This document shows positions 35,283 through 44,207 of a stretch of 64,000 bases of DNA, one piece after another. The DNA is from Microbacterium sp. Leaf288 (GTDB lineage: Bacteria; Actinomycetota; Actinomycetes; Actinomycetales; Microbacteriaceae): the NCBI RefSeq assembly GCF_001422925.1, contig NZ_LMNI01000010.1, positions 874,405-938,404 of the forward strand. Reading direction: 5' to 3'. Position 1 is the stretch's first letter; each line of letters opens with the position of its first letter. The position numbers were made by a program, and so were the translations under genes. Under the pieces are notes generated by a model. The model had not been told where the DNA came from. It worked only from the letters and a program-made list of their open reading frames with translations, and made no database searches.

Positions 35283-36482
35283 ATGCGACAGATCCCCGGA
35301 GCATGGCGCCGCACAGCCGCGGGCGCCGGACTCGTCGGTTCCGACGGGTCGATCCACCCCACCATCTTCGCCGAGATGTCGGCCCTTGCGGCGCGTACGG
35401 GCGCGATCAATCTCGGGCAGGGCTTCCCCGACGAGGACGGCCCGGCCGAGGTGCTCGAGGCAGCCCGCTCGGCGATTGCGAACGGCGCCAACCAGTACCC
35501 GCCGGGTCGCGGCATCCCGGATCTCCTCTCAGCCGTGGCCGAGCACCAGGAGCGGTTCTACGGGCTGCGCCTGGATCCCGCCCGCGAGGTGCTCGTGACG
35601 GCGGGCGCGACCGAGGCGCTCGCCGCGGCGCTTCTCGCCCTCATCGACGGTCCCGACGACGAGGTCGTGGTGTTCGAGCCCTACTACGACTCGTACGCGG
35701 CGGTCGTCGCCCTCGCCGGCGCGCGGCTCGTGACGGTGCCGCTGAGGTGGCCCGATTTCCAGCCCGACCTCGACGAGCTGCGCGCCGCCGTGAGCGATCG
35801 CACCCGCGTCATCCTCGTGAACGATCCGCACAATCCCACCGGGGCTGTCTTCGGCGCCGAGGTGCGCGACGAGGTCGTGCGCCTCGCCGAGCGCCACGAC
35901 GCCGTCATCGTGACCGACGAGGTGTATGAGCACCTCGTCTTCGACGAGCCGCACGTGCCGATCGCCACGCTCCCCGGCGCCGGGGAGCGCACGCTGACGA
36001 TCTCGTCGGGCGGCAAGACGTTCTCGACGACCGGCTGGAAGATCGGCTGGATCTCAGGCCCCGCCCCGCTCGTCGACGCGGTGCTCGCGGTCAAGCAGTT
36101 CCTCACGTACGTCAACGGCAGCCCGTTCCAGCCCGCGATGGCCACCGGACTCCGCTTGGACGATGCGTTCTTCCAGAGCATCGCCGGCACGCTGCGTGCG
36201 AAGCGCGACCTGCTCGGCGCGGGGCTGCGCGCCGCCGGGTTCGATGTGTCGACGCCCGCCGGCTCGTACTTCACCGTCGTGGACGCCGCGCCGTTCGGAG
36301 CGACGGATGCTGCGGCCTTCTGCCGCGCCCTCCCCGAGCGCGCCGGGGTCGTGGCCATCCCCCTCACCGCGTTCGCGACGCCGGACCGGCGTGAGCAGTA
36401 CGCCACGCTCGTGCGCTTCGCCGCCTGCAAGCGCGTCGAAGTGCTGGAGGACGCGGCATCCCGCCTCGCCCGCCTCGGATGA
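35283..36482 (+). CDS. PLP-dependent class I/II aminotransferase
   Basis: Product of 399 residues, fold type I. INLGQGFPDEDGP at about 40-52 and NQYPPGRG lie near the substrate site. VNDPHNPTG and DEVYEHLVFD bind PLP, and the Schiff-base Lys is in SSGGKTFSTTGWKIGW near residue 240. It resembles the YbdL/kynurenine aminotransferase/DapC group (methionine or succinyl-diaminopimelate transaminases); the exact substrate is not resolvable. ATG start. The gap of 9 bp to the convergent nitrilase-family gene leaves no room for a separate terminator. Confidence 0.9.
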   Translation: MRQIPGAWRRTAAGAGLVGSDGSIHPTIFAEMSALAARTGAINLGQGFPDEDGPAEVLEAARSAIANGANQYPPGRGIPDLLSAVAEHQERFYGLRLDPAREVLVTAGATEALAAALLALIDGPDDEVVVFEPYYDSYAAVVALAGARLVTVPLRWPDFQPDLDELRAAVSDRTRVILVNDPHNPTGAVFGAEVRDEVVRLAERHDAVIVTDEVYEHLVFDEPHVPIATLPGAGERTLTISSGGKTFSTTGWKIGWISGPAPLVDAVLAVKQFLTYVNGSPFQPAMATGLRLDDAFFQSIAGTLRAKRDLLGAGLRAAGFDVSTPAGSYFTVVDAAPFGATDAAAFCRALPERAGVVAIPLTAFATPDRREQYATLVRFAACKRVEVLEDAASRLARLG

Positions 36483-36491
36483 GCCTCGGCG

Positions 36492-37295
36492 TCAGCGCGG
36501 CCCGACACCGAATCGCCGGAGCGTCAGCGCAGGGTTGACACGGCGCACGCGCTCGATCGCTCCGACGTCGAGGTGGGCGACCGCGACGTCGGTCGACGTG
36601 CCGACGGCGGCGAGCTCCACGCCCTGCGGGTCGACGACGAGCGAGTGGCCCACGCCCAGGGGCGGCGGATGGTCCGCGGCGGCGACGAACACCGTGTTCT
36701 CGATCGCGCGGGCGTGCAGCAGGGTGCGCCAGTGGTGCTCCTTGAGCGGACCGCGCACCCATTCCGCCGGAACGAGGAACACATCGGCCCCGGCGTCCAC
36801 GAGCAGCCGCCCGACCTCGGGGAATCGGAGATCGTAGCAGGTCATGAGACCGAACCGGAGTCCCCCGAACTCGAACGTCTGCGGTTCAGCGGGCTCGCCG
36901 GCTTCGACCCAGTCCGACTCCCGCTGGCCGAACGCGTCGTACAGGTGCAGCTTCCGGTAGTGCGCGATCAGGCCCGTCGCATCGACCGCGACCGCGGTGT
37001 TGCGCACACGCTCGCCGTCGCCGGCGCGCTCGAGCAGGCCGGCGACGATCGTCAGGTCGTGCTGCGCCGCGAGTCGCGTGAGCGCCTGCACGAACGGGCC
37101 GTCCAGCTCCTGGGCGTTCGCGGCGAGCGACTCGTCGAACGGGTCGACGAAGTAGCTGGAGTACTCGGGGAGCACGACGACCCGCGCTCCGCGATCGGAT
37201 GCCGTGGCCACGAGCTGCGCGATGGACTCGAGGTTCACCGCGGCATCGGCCGTCGGCGCGAACTGCGCCACCCCGATGGGGAGGGTCTCGGTCAT
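36492..37295 (-). CDS. Carbon-nitrogen hydrolase (nitrilase superfamily)
   Basis: Product of 267 residues with an intact Glu-Lys-Cys triad: Glu in LPEYSSYF (about 44), Lys in YRKLHLYD (about 115) and Cys in MTCYDLRFPE (about 152). The pattern fits omega-amidase or deaminated-glutathione amidase-like members. The adjacent aminotransferase makes an omega-amidase pairing attractive, because transamination of amide-bearing amino acids yields alpha-keto amides. ATG at 37295 is preferred over a GTG six bases earlier because GGAG is 7 nt upstream. The upstream gene's stop lies just before. Confidence 0.88.
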   Translation of the reverse strand: MTETLPIGVAQFAPTADAAVNLESIAQLVATASDRGARVVVLPEYSSYFVDPFDESLAANAQELDGPFVQALTRLAAQHDLTIVAGLLERAGDGERVRNTAVAVDATGLIAHYRKLHLYDAFGQRESDWVEAGEPAEPQTFEFGGLRFGLMTCYDLRFPEVGRLLVDAGADVFLVPAEWVRGPLKEHHWRTLLHARAIENTVFVAAADHPPPLGVGHSLVVDPQGVELAAVGTSTDVAVAHLDVGAIERVRRVNPALTLRRFGVGPR

Positions 37296-37297
37296 CG

Positions 37298-37810
37298 TCA
37301 CGCTCCGTTCGTCCGGCGGCGTGCCCGGAGGATCGCGGGCAGGACCAGCCACATCGCGCAGACCAGCAGCCCGAGCGGGATGAGGGCCCACCAGAACGCC
37401 GACCCGCCCAGCACGACATCGAACACGAAGGCCACGACACCGACAAGGAGCACGGCGACGGTTCCGAGCGCGGTGACGAGGGCGAGGTGTCCGTACCGCA
37501 CGACTTCGGCCTTGGCGCGCTGCTGGAACAGCGCGCGATGCAAAGCCACCGGTGCGAGGGCGACGATCGAGCTGAGGGCCGACAGCACGACGAGCCCCAG
37601 ATAGAACGACTTCTGAGACTCGGTGAGGTCGCCGAAGGCCGGCTGGAACGCCAGCGCGAGCAGGAAGCCGGTCAGGATCTGCGTGCCCGTCTGCAGAACG
37701 CGCACCTCCTGCAGGACCTCGCTCCAGTTGCGGTCGGCGCGCTCCTCCGGCGTCTCGGCGCGGCCGTCGGCGCGCTCTTGTCGAGGGTCGGTGTCGCGCT
37801 CGGTGGGCAT
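37298..37810 (-). CDS. DUF6328-like four-helix membrane protein
   Basis: Product of 170 residues from an ATG. An acidic N-terminus (RAETPEERADRNWSEVLQEVRVLQTGTQILTG) leads into four membrane segments between about 50 and 155. The NWSEVLQEVRVLQTGTQILTGFLL opening is characteristic of the actinobacterial DUF6328 family. Function is unknown. It is coupled by start/stop overlap to the nitrilase-family gene. Confidence 0.78.
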   Translation of the reverse strand: MPTERDTDPRQERADGRAETPEERADRNWSEVLQEVRVLQTGTQILTGFLLALAFQPAFGDLTESQKSFYLGLVVLSALSSIVALAPVALHRALFQQRAKAEVVRYGHLALVTALGTVAVLLVGVVAFVFDVVLGGSAFWWALIPLGLLVCAMWLVLPAILRARRRTNGA

Positions 37811-37902
37811 GGGTTCATCCTCGCCCGCTGCCCGCGATCGGGGCAAGCAGACCACCCCGTGTCACGACCACCCCAAACCCCGTGCTAGGCTATTCCTTGT
37901 GC

Positions 37903-37976
37903 CGCGGGGTGGAGCAGCTCGGTAGCTCGCTGGGCTCATAACCCAGAGGTCGCAGGTTCAAATCCTGTCCCCGCAA
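37903..37976 (+). tRNA. Initiator tRNA-Met (fMet, anticodon CAU)
   Basis: The first acceptor base C1 faces A72 without pairing (CGCGGGG against CCCCGC then A), the hallmark of initiator tRNA. The anticodon stem has three consecutive G-C pairs around CTCATAA, a second initiator feature, with CAT as anticodon. T-arm GCAGGTTCAAATCCTGT is intact. CCA is not encoded. Confidence 0.96.
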
Positions 37977-37981
37977 CAGAG

Positions 37982-38025
37982 AACACAGAAGAGGGCGTCC
38001 CGAAAGGGACGCCCTCTTCTGTGTT
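37982..38025. terminator. Strong hairpin terminator with GAAA loop
   Basis: A perfect 20-bp stem (37982-38001 and 38006-38025) is closed by a GAAA tetraloop. It starts 6 bp past the tRNA-fMet and ends 18 bp before the stop of the converging MarR gene. It is suited to stopping transcription in both directions, with a short T-run on the tRNA side. Confidence 0.9.
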
Positions 38026-38042
38026 TGTCCCGCGTTGTCGCT

Positions 38043-38519
38043 TCAGTCCTCCGGGTCCATCGCACCGCACAGGTCGTCGAGGAACCGCGCGACCACGGCG
38101 AGTTCCTCTTCGTCGTAGTCCATCGCGACGCTTCGCATCGCCCGCAGCCGGTCGCCGAAGACCCGGAAGAACGCATTGCGCGCGTCCTCCGTGAGCACCA
38201 CCACGCGCCCCCGCCCGTCGCTGGGATGCGGTCGGCGCTGAACATGCCCGGAATCCACGAGTCGATCGAGCAGCTTCGTGGTCGATGCTGTCGAGATGCG
38301 CAGATGGCGGGCGATGTCGCGCGGGCTGACCGACCGCCCTTGCCGCTCCCGGATGATGAGCAGCCGAAGGGCCGCGACATCGGAGGCGTTCATGTCCATG
38401 TCGCCCTTCATGCCGCTGTGCATGCGCTCCATCGCGTCGCTGACGGCGCGGATGGACGTGAGCACACGCATCACCGCATGCTCATGCTCTGTCTGTGGCA
38501 GCCATCGCTCGGACATCAT
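38043..38519 (-). CDS. MarR-family regulator of the carotenoid operon
   Basis: Product of 158 residues. The winged helix-turn-helix shows VSPRDIARHLRISTASTTKLLDRLVDSGHV at about 64-95, and the wing HPSDGRGRVVVLT. Flanking helices supply the dimer interface. A tandem ATG ATG follows GGAGGGAACTTCC. It is divergent from idi-crtE-crtB-crtI-crtYe-crtYf-crtEb with a perfect palindrome between. The same arrangement with a MarR-type repressor (CrtR) controls carotenoid genes in Corynebacterium glutamicum, so repression relieved by an isoprenoid ligand is a sensible expectation. Confidence 0.9.
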   Translation of the reverse strand: MMSERWLPQTEHEHAVMRVLTSIRAVSDAMERMHSGMKGDMDMNASDVAALRLLIIRERQGRSVSPRDIARHLRISTASTTKLLDRLVDSGHVQRRPHPSDGRGRVVVLTEDARNAFFRVFGDRLRAMRSVAMDYDEEELAVVARFLDDLCGAMDPED

Positions 38520-38559
38520 GGAAGTTCCCTCCGACCCGTTGTAGCATCGCACGAGAGGT

Positions 38560-38580
38560 ATTGCTAGTTTATCTAGCAAT
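38560..38580. promoter_or_regulatory. MarR operator palindrome
   Basis: ATTGCTAG (38560-38567), a 5-bp TTTAT spacer, and CTAGCAAT (38573-38580) form a perfect inverted repeat, AT-rich against the high-GC background. It lies 40 bp from the marR start and 17 bp before the idi ATG, so one site could block both promoters. Confidence 0.8.
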
Positions 38581-38597
38581 CTGAGAGGAATGATGGG

Positions 38598-39149
38598 ATG
38601 CCCGACACCGACCACGTCGTCCTGCTCGACGATGACGGCCGCGCCATCGGCACGGCCCCGAAATCCAGCGTGCACGGCCCCGATACCGCCCTGCATCTCG
38701 CGTTCTCCTGCCACGTGGTCAACAGCGACGGCCAGGTGCTGATCACCCGTCGGGCCCTCACGAAGCGTACGTGGCCCGGCGTCTGGACCAACTCGTTCTG
38801 CGGGCATCCGCGTCCTGCCGAGCCGGTGCTCTCGGCGGTCCGCCGCCACGCGGATTTCGAACTCGGGCTCACGCTCACCGACCTCCGGGTCGCGCTTCCG
38901 TTGTTCCGGTACCGCGCCACCGACGCCAACGGCGTCGTCGAGCACGAGGTGTGCCCGGTGTACACCGCCTACACCGACGACGAGCCCGTGCTCAATCCGC
39001 TGGAGGTCGTCGACGCGCGGTGGGTCGAACCCGAGGCGCTCGCCATCTCGCTCGAGGCGACCCCGTGGGCGTTCAGCCCGTGGCTGGTGCTCCAGGCCCA
39101 GCAGCTCCACCTCTTCGAGACGCCATCGCGCGAGAGACGCGCGTCATGA
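38598..39149 (+). CDS. idi: Isopentenyl-diphosphate delta-isomerase type I
   Basis: Product of 183 residues that interconverts IPP and DMAPP, the entry step for carotenoid precursors. It has a Nudix fold with catalytic Cys68 in TNSFCGHP, the acidic pair in VEHEVCPVY near 115-117, and metal-binding His residues near 26 and 33. First gene of the carotenoid operon. ATG follows GAGAGGAATGATGGG. Its stop overlaps the crtE start as ATGA. Confidence 0.95.
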   Translation: MPDTDHVVLLDDDGRAIGTAPKSSVHGPDTALHLAFSCHVVNSDGQVLITRRALTKRTWPGVWTNSFCGHPRPAEPVLSAVRRHADFELGLTLTDLRVALPLFRYRATDANGVVEHEVCPVYTAYTDDEPVLNPLEVVDARWVEPEALAISLEATPWAFSPWLVLQAQQLHLFETPSRERRAS

Positions 39150-40201
39150 TCCCCGCGGCAGCCGACCCCGATCTGCGGATCGCGATCGACGGGGCGCTCG
39201 CGCGCATCCGCGAGCGCGCGTCGGAGCTCGGCCCCGCGTTCGGCGTCCTGGGCGACGCGATCACTCGTGCAGCGCAGGGCGGAAAGCGTCTGCGTCCCGC
39301 CCTGGTCACCGCATCCTTCGACGCGTTCCGCTCCGACGAGGCCGACACGTCCGCGGTCCTCTCCGTCGCGGCGGCCTTCGAGCTGCTGCACACGGCGTTC
39401 GTGGTGCACGACGACGTGATCGACCACGACACGATGCGCCGCGGGGTGCCCAACATCGGCGGCGAGTTCCGGCGGCGGGCAGCGGACGACGGCGCCGACC
39501 CCGACGGGGCGGCACTGGTGGGCGACGCCGCCGCGATCCTGGCCGGCGACATCCTGCTCCACGAGGCCTTCCGCCTGGTGGCGATGGCTCCCACCGACGG
39601 TGCGACGCGGGACCGGCTCCTGACCCTGCTCGACGACGCCGTCCTGATCTCGGCGGCGGGCGAACTCGCCGACGTCGAGAACAGCGTCGCGACGCGGCAT
39701 CCGTCCCGCCTCTCGACCCTCGATACGGCGTTCAACAAGACCGCGGTGTACACGTTCCGCGCTCCGCTCCAAGCGGGCGCGCTCCTCGGGGGCGCCGACG
39801 GCGACGCTCTGCGCGTACTCGGCGAGGCCGGCGGGCGCCTCGGGCTCGCCTTCCAGCTCGTCGACGACCTCATCGGCGCCTTCGGGACCACGGCGCAGAC
39901 AGGGCGTGACACCGGACCCGACCTCCGCGAGAACAAGCGCACCCCGCTCGTGGCGCTCGCGCGCGAATCGGGCGCCGCGCCGCGCGTCGACGAGGCGCTC
40001 GCCCTCGCGCGCACCGGACCCGTCGCGGTGCGCGAGGCTCAGGTCGTGCTGGAGGAGACCGGAGCACGCCAGCGCCTGGTGCAGCTCGTCGCGGACACGT
40101 TGACCGCCGTGCGGGCGGCGTCGCACGATCCCGCACTCCCCGACCGGGCCGGCGCACTCCTGCGCACCCTCGCCGACGGCATCGAAGGACGGATCCCATG
40201 A
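39146..40201 (+). CDS. crtE: Geranylgeranyl diphosphate synthase (polyprenyl synthetase)
   Basis: Product of 351 residues that condenses IPP with allylic diphosphates to C20 GGPP. The first aspartate-rich motif is DDVID at 89-93. The second is reduced to DDLIG at 240-244, the usual form in actinobacterial members (QLVDDLIGAFG). GKRLRPAL near residue 46 binds IPP. ATG start, coupled by 4-bp overlaps to idi upstream and crtB downstream. Confidence 0.94.
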   Translation: MIPAAADPDLRIAIDGALARIRERASELGPAFGVLGDAITRAAQGGKRLRPALVTASFDAFRSDEADTSAVLSVAAAFELLHTAFVVHDDVIDHDTMRRGVPNIGGEFRRRAADDGADPDGAALVGDAAAILAGDILLHEAFRLVAMAPTDGATRDRLLTLLDDAVLISAAGELADVENSVATRHPSRLSTLDTAFNKTAVYTFRAPLQAGALLGGADGDALRVLGEAGGRLGLAFQLVDDLIGAFGTTAQTGRDTGPDLRENKRTPLVALARESGAAPRVDEALALARTGPVAVREAQVVLEETGARQRLVQLVADTLTAVRAASHDPALPDRAGALLRTLADGIEGRIP

Positions 40202-41079
40202 GCACCGTGCGCACCGCGACCCCCACGGGACTCGCCCTCTACAACCAGGCGGCGGCGGATGCTGCGGCAACCGTGATCGCGCGGTACTCGACGTCGTTCG
40301 GGCTCGCGTGCCGGCTGCTCGGTCCGCGACCGCGACCGCATGTGCGCAACGTCTACGCGCTGGTGCGCATCGCGGACGAGATCGTCGACGGCCCCGCCGA
40401 AGAGGCCGGGCTGCCTCCGGAGGTCGCCGGCGAGATCCTCGACCAGCTCGAGCAGGAGTCACTCTCGGCGATCGCGCGCGGCTTCAGCTCGAACCTCGTG
40501 GTCCACGCGTTCGCCGGGACGGCCCGCGAGTGCGGCATCGGCGAGGATCTCGTGCGTCCCTTCTTCGCGTCCATGCGCACCGACCTCGGCACGCACAGCC
40601 ACGACGCCGCCTCGCACGACGCCTACGTCTACGGCTCGGCGGAGGTCGTGGGGCTGATGTGCCTGCAGGTGTTCGTCAACGCCGGGGCGCAGCATCCGGT
40701 CACGCCCTCTCCTGAGCTCGTCGACGGCGCCCGGCGCCTCGGCGCCGCCTTCCAGGACGTCAACTTCCTGCGCGATCTCCACCACGACGAAGCCGTGCTC
40801 GGACGCGACTACCTCGGTCTCTCGTCGGCCGATGGGGAGCGCGCTGCGGTGCTCGATCGCATCGATCGCGATCTGGCCGCCGCGGCCAGCGCCATCCCGG
40901 CGCTTCCCGCCGACTGCCGCCGTGCGGTGACCGCCGCGCACGACCTCTTCGCCGAGCTCGCCGTGCGCCTGCGCGCGTGCGACGGATCCGAGGAGCGGGT
41001 GCGCGTGCCCGACGCCGTGAAGGCGCGCCTTGCGGCCCGCGCGCTGCTGGGCTTCGCTCCGCGGGAGGTGCGCGCATGA
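40198..41079 (+). CDS. crtB: Phytoene synthase
   Basis: Product of 293 residues joining two GGPP into C40 phytoene. The Asp-rich motifs are IADEIVDG at 58-65 and FQDVNFLRDLHHDE near 185-198. YSTSFGLACRLL and RNVYALVRIAD are family-typical. It is coupled to crtE and crtI by ATGA overlaps. Confidence 0.95.
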   Translation: MSTVRTATPTGLALYNQAAADAAATVIARYSTSFGLACRLLGPRPRPHVRNVYALVRIADEIVDGPAEEAGLPPEVAGEILDQLEQESLSAIARGFSSNLVVHAFAGTARECGIGEDLVRPFFASMRTDLGTHSHDAASHDAYVYGSAEVVGLMCLQVFVNAGAQHPVTPSPELVDGARRLGAAFQDVNFLRDLHHDEAVLGRDYLGLSSADGERAAVLDRIDRDLAAAASAIPALPADCRRAVTAAHDLFAELAVRLRACDGSEERVRVPDAVKARLAARALLGFAPREVRA

Positions 41080-42641
41080 CACTCGTCGACGGACCGCGCC
41101 GCGCGGTCGTCATCGGCGGCGGCGTCGGCGGACTCGCCTCGGCGGCGCTGCTGGCCTCCGAAGGGTGGGACACGACCCTGTTCGAGGCGCGCGACGAACT
41201 CGGCGGGCGCGCAGGGTCGTGGGAACGCGACGGCTTCCGATTCGACACGGGGCCCAGTTGGTACCTCATGCCCGAGGTGTTCGAGCACTTCTTCCGGCTG
41301 CTCGGCACGACTGCGGAGCGCGAACTCGACCTCGTGCCGCTGGATCCGGCGTACCGCGTGTACTCGGATCCGTCGACGGGCCTCTCTCCGCTCGACGTGC
41401 GCTCCGGCCGCGCCGAGGCCACCGCACTCTTCGAGGGCGTGGAGCCCGGCGCGGGCGCCCGCCTCGACGCGTACCTCGACTCCGCCGCCGACGCTTACGA
41501 GCTCGCAGTCTCGCGCTTCCTCTACGACACGTACGAGACGACCGCGGGCCTTCGAGACCCGGCACTGCTGCGACGGATGCCGCAGCTCGCGCCCCTCCTG
41601 ACGCGCAGCCTCGCCCGCCATGTCGAGCGTCGGTTCACCGATCCCCGGCTGCGTCAGATCCTCGAGTACCCGGCGGTCTTCCTCGGGGGATCGCCCTACG
41701 GTGTTCCGAGTCTGTATCACCTCATGAGCCACCTCGATCTGGGAGATCGCGTGCTCTACCCGCGCGGCGGATTCACCGAGCTCGTGGCCGCGATCGCGCG
41801 CCTGGCCGAGGCGTCCGGGGTCGCGATCGAGACCGGAGCGCGAGTCACCGCGATCACCACGGAGGCCGCAGTCGCGACGGGCGTCGAACTCGCCGGCGGA
41901 CACCGCGTTCCCGCCGACCTCGTGGTGTCGGGCGCCGACCTGCACCACACCGAGACCCGGCTGCTCCCCCGCGCCGCGCAGACGTATCCCGAGGAGTGGT
42001 GGCGCTCGCGCACGCCGAGCCCCGGCGCGCTGCTGGTGATGCTCGGCGTGGAGGGGCGGCTTCCGCAGCTCGCCCACCACACGCTGCTGTTCGCCCGGGA
42101 GTGGCGCGAGAACTTCACCGACATCTTCGGCGCGCGCCCACGCATCCCGGCCCCCGCGTCGCTCTACATCTGCCGTCCCAGCGCCACGGACCCCAGCGTG
42201 GCGCCGCCGGAGCACGAGAATCTCTTCGTGCTCGTCCCCGTGCCCGCAGACCCCCAGCTGGGGCACGGGGGCATCGACGGCGGCGGCGACGCGGCGATCG
42301 AGGCGGCCGCCGACGAGGTGATCGCGCAGATCGCCGAGTGGTGCGGCATCCCCGACCTGGCGGAGCGGATCGTGGTGCGCCGCACGGTGGCACCCGGCGA
42401 CTTCGCCGACGACTTCGGAGCCTGGCGCGGCAACGCGCTCGGCCTCGCGCACACGCTCGGGCAGAGCGCGGTGTTCCGTCCCCGGAACACGTCGCGCAAG
42501 GTCGAGGGCCTGTCGTACGTCGGCGCCTCCACCCTGCCCGGCATCGGGCTGCCGATGTGCCTCATCTCGGCCGAACTCGTCGTCAAGCGTCTGCGAGGGG
42601 ATCGCTCCCCCGGTCCCCTCGCAGAGCCGGCGAAGGTGTGA
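41076..42641 (+). CDS. crtI: Phytoene desaturase
   Basis: Product of 521 residues, an FAD-dependent desaturase converting phytoene to lycopene in four steps. The dinucleotide-binding motif VVIGGGVGGLASAALL lies at about 11-26. Substrate and FAD segments include FDTGPSWYLMPEVFEHFF, YPRGGFTELV and the C-terminal signature VEGLSYVGASTLPGIGLPMCL. Start overlaps crtB as ATGA, and the stop overlaps the GTG of crtYe. Confidence 0.96.
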   Translation: MTLVDGPRRAVVIGGGVGGLASAALLASEGWDTTLFEARDELGGRAGSWERDGFRFDTGPSWYLMPEVFEHFFRLLGTTAERELDLVPLDPAYRVYSDPSTGLSPLDVRSGRAEATALFEGVEPGAGARLDAYLDSAADAYELAVSRFLYDTYETTAGLRDPALLRRMPQLAPLLTRSLARHVERRFTDPRLRQILEYPAVFLGGSPYGVPSLYHLMSHLDLGDRVLYPRGGFTELVAAIARLAEASGVAIETGARVTAITTEAAVATGVELAGGHRVPADLVVSGADLHHTETRLLPRAAQTYPEEWWRSRTPSPGALLVMLGVEGRLPQLAHHTLLFAREWRENFTDIFGARPRIPAPASLYICRPSATDPSVAPPEHENLFVLVPVPADPQLGHGGIDGGGDAAIEAAADEVIAQIAEWCGIPDLAERIVVRRTVAPGDFADDFGAWRGNALGLAHTLGQSAVFRPRNTSRKVEGLSYVGASTLPGIGLPMCLISAELVVKRLRGDRSPGPLAEPAKV

Positions 42642-42997
42642 CGGTGCCGGGACTCTACCTCGCCGCCATCCTCGTCTCGGCGGCGGGCGTGCTGCTGATC
42701 GACCGGCGCTGGCGCCTCGCGGCGTGGCCCGCGCCGGGACGCACGGCCCTGGCGGTGGGGATCGGCACCGCGTTCTTCCTCGCGTGGGACGCCGTCGGGA
42801 TCGCCACCGGTGTCTTCGTCAAGGGCGACAGTGCCCTGCTGCTGGGCGTCGACCTTGCTCCCCATCTCCCGCTCGAAGAGCCCGTGTTCCTGGCGTTCCT
42901 GTGCTACCTGGCCCTCGTCGCGTGGTCCGGCGCCCTGCGCCTGACAGATCGTCGGAGGGCGGATGCTGCGCCCCCGCGCTCGGAGGCGACCCGATGA
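42638..42997 (+). CDS. crtYe: C50 carotenoid epsilon-cyclase subunit (CrtYe type)
   Basis: Product of 119 residues with three membrane helices and the heterodimeric lycopene-cyclase motif PLEEPVFLAFLCY, after DAVGIATGVFVKGDS. Together with the next gene it forms the two-subunit cyclase that closes the end rings of a C50 precursor. GTG start overlaps the crtI stop; a second GTG six bases on is an alternative. Ring type (epsilon, beta or gamma) cannot be told from the sequence alone. Confidence 0.88.
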   Translation: MTVPGLYLAAILVSAAGVLLIDRRWRLAAWPAPGRTALAVGIGTAFFLAWDAVGIATGVFVKGDSALLLGVDLAPHLPLEEPVFLAFLCYLALVAWSGALRLTDRRRADAAPPRSEATR

Positions 42998-43317
42998 CCT
43001 ACTCCCTCATCGTCGTGCCGTTCGTCCTCATCACCGCGATCGTGGTCGTGCTGACGGTCCGCCTCCCGGCGTTCGGGCGCAGGATGACGGCATCCGTCAT
43101 CGCCGCGGGCGTCCTCGTCGTGCTCACCGCCGTATTCGACAACATCATGATCGCCGCGGGGCTCTTCACGTACCCCGAGGCGCTGATCTCGGGGGTGCGC
43201 ATCGGCCTCGCCCCTCTCGAGGACTTCGCCTATCCGGTGTGCGCGGCGTTCCTCGTACCGGCGATCTTCGCGCTGCTCGGGTCGTCGCGCTCGCGTCGTG
43301 AGAAGGTGGCCTCGTGA
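42994..43317 (+). CDS. crtYf: C50 carotenoid epsilon-cyclase subunit (CrtYf type)
   Basis: Product of 107 residues with three membrane helices. FDNIMIAAGLFTYP and GLAPLEDFAYPVCAAF are typical of the second subunit of actinobacterial carotenoid cyclases. ATGA overlap with crtYe ensures equal synthesis. It ends in a GTGA overlap with crtEb. Confidence 0.88.
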   Translation: MTYSLIVVPFVLITAIVVVLTVRLPAFGRRMTASVIAAGVLVVLTAVFDNIMIAAGLFTYPEALISGVRIGLAPLEDFAYPVCAAFLVPAIFALLGSSRSRREKVAS

Positions 43318-44207
43318 CCACCGCTGCGCCCCTGCGCGCGAGCACCGTCGCCCGGCAGCTTCTCATCGCCTCGCGGCCCGTGAGCTGGATCAACACCGCG
43401 TACCCGTTCGCCGCCGCCTATGTCATGACCACGCGCGAGGTGGATCTGACCCTCGTGCTGGGCACGCTGTTCTTCCTCGTGCCGTACAACCTCGCGATGT
43501 ACGGCATCAACGACGTGTTCGACTACGAGTCGGACCTCCGCAACCCCCGCAAGGGCGGCGCCCACGGCGCCGTGCTCGATCGGCGGATGCACCGCGTGAC
43601 CCTGTGGGCCTCCGCACTGCTGTGTCTGCCGTTCGTGGCCTATCTCGTGGTCATCGGGTCCGCGGTCTCGTGGCTCGTCCTCGCCGCGAGCCTGTTCTTC
43701 GTCGTGTTCTACAGCGCGCCGCCGCTGCGGCTGAAGGAGCGGCCGTTCCTGGACTCCGTGACCAGCAGCATCCACTTCTTCTCCCCTGCCGTGTACGGGC
43801 TCGTCCTGGCGGGAGCCACGTGGACACCCGCCCTTGTGGCGTTGATCGCCGCATTCGCGCTATGGGGCGTCGCCTCCCACGCGTTCGGCGCGGTGCAGGA
43901 CGTCGTCGCCGACCGCGAAGCGGGGATCGCATCGATCGCCACGGCGCGCGGCGCACGCTGGACGGTGCGCTTCGCCCTCGCGTGCTACGCCGCGGCGGGG
44001 GTCGCGATGCTCGCGACGACCTGGCCGGGACCGCTCGCGGCTGTGCTCGTGGTGCCCTACCTCGTGACGGTGTGGCCGTACCGCTCGATCGCCGACGCCG
44101 AGGCGGCGGCCGCGACCACGGGATGGCGCCGGTTCCTGTGGCTCAACCAGTTCTCGGGCTTCGCGGTCACGCTGCTGCTCATCTGGTACGCGATCCTCAC
44201 CGCTTAA
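43314..44207 (+). CDS. crtEb: Lycopene elongase (UbiA-type prenyltransferase)
   Basis: Product of 297 residues and about eight membrane helices. The prenyl-diphosphate/Mg site NDVFDYESD lies at 66-74, with a second Asp-rich loop AVQDVVADREAG near 198-209. It adds two C5 units to lycopene to give C50 flavuxanthin-like products, so the operon predicts decaprenoxanthin- or sarcinaxanthin-type pigments. It is the last operon gene; its stop codon touches a very strong hairpin. Confidence 0.93.
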   Translation: MTTAAPLRASTVARQLLIASRPVSWINTAYPFAAAYVMTTREVDLTLVLGTLFFLVPYNLAMYGINDVFDYESDLRNPRKGGAHGAVLDRRMHRVTLWASALLCLPFVAYLVVIGSAVSWLVLAASLFFVVFYSAPPLRLKERPFLDSVTSSIHFFSPAVYGLVLAGATWTPALVALIAAFALWGVASHAFGAVQDVVADREAGIASIATARGARWTVRFALACYAAAGVAMLATTWPGPLAAVLVVPYLVTVWPYRSIADAEAAAATTGWRRFLWLNQFSGFAVTLLLIWYAILTA

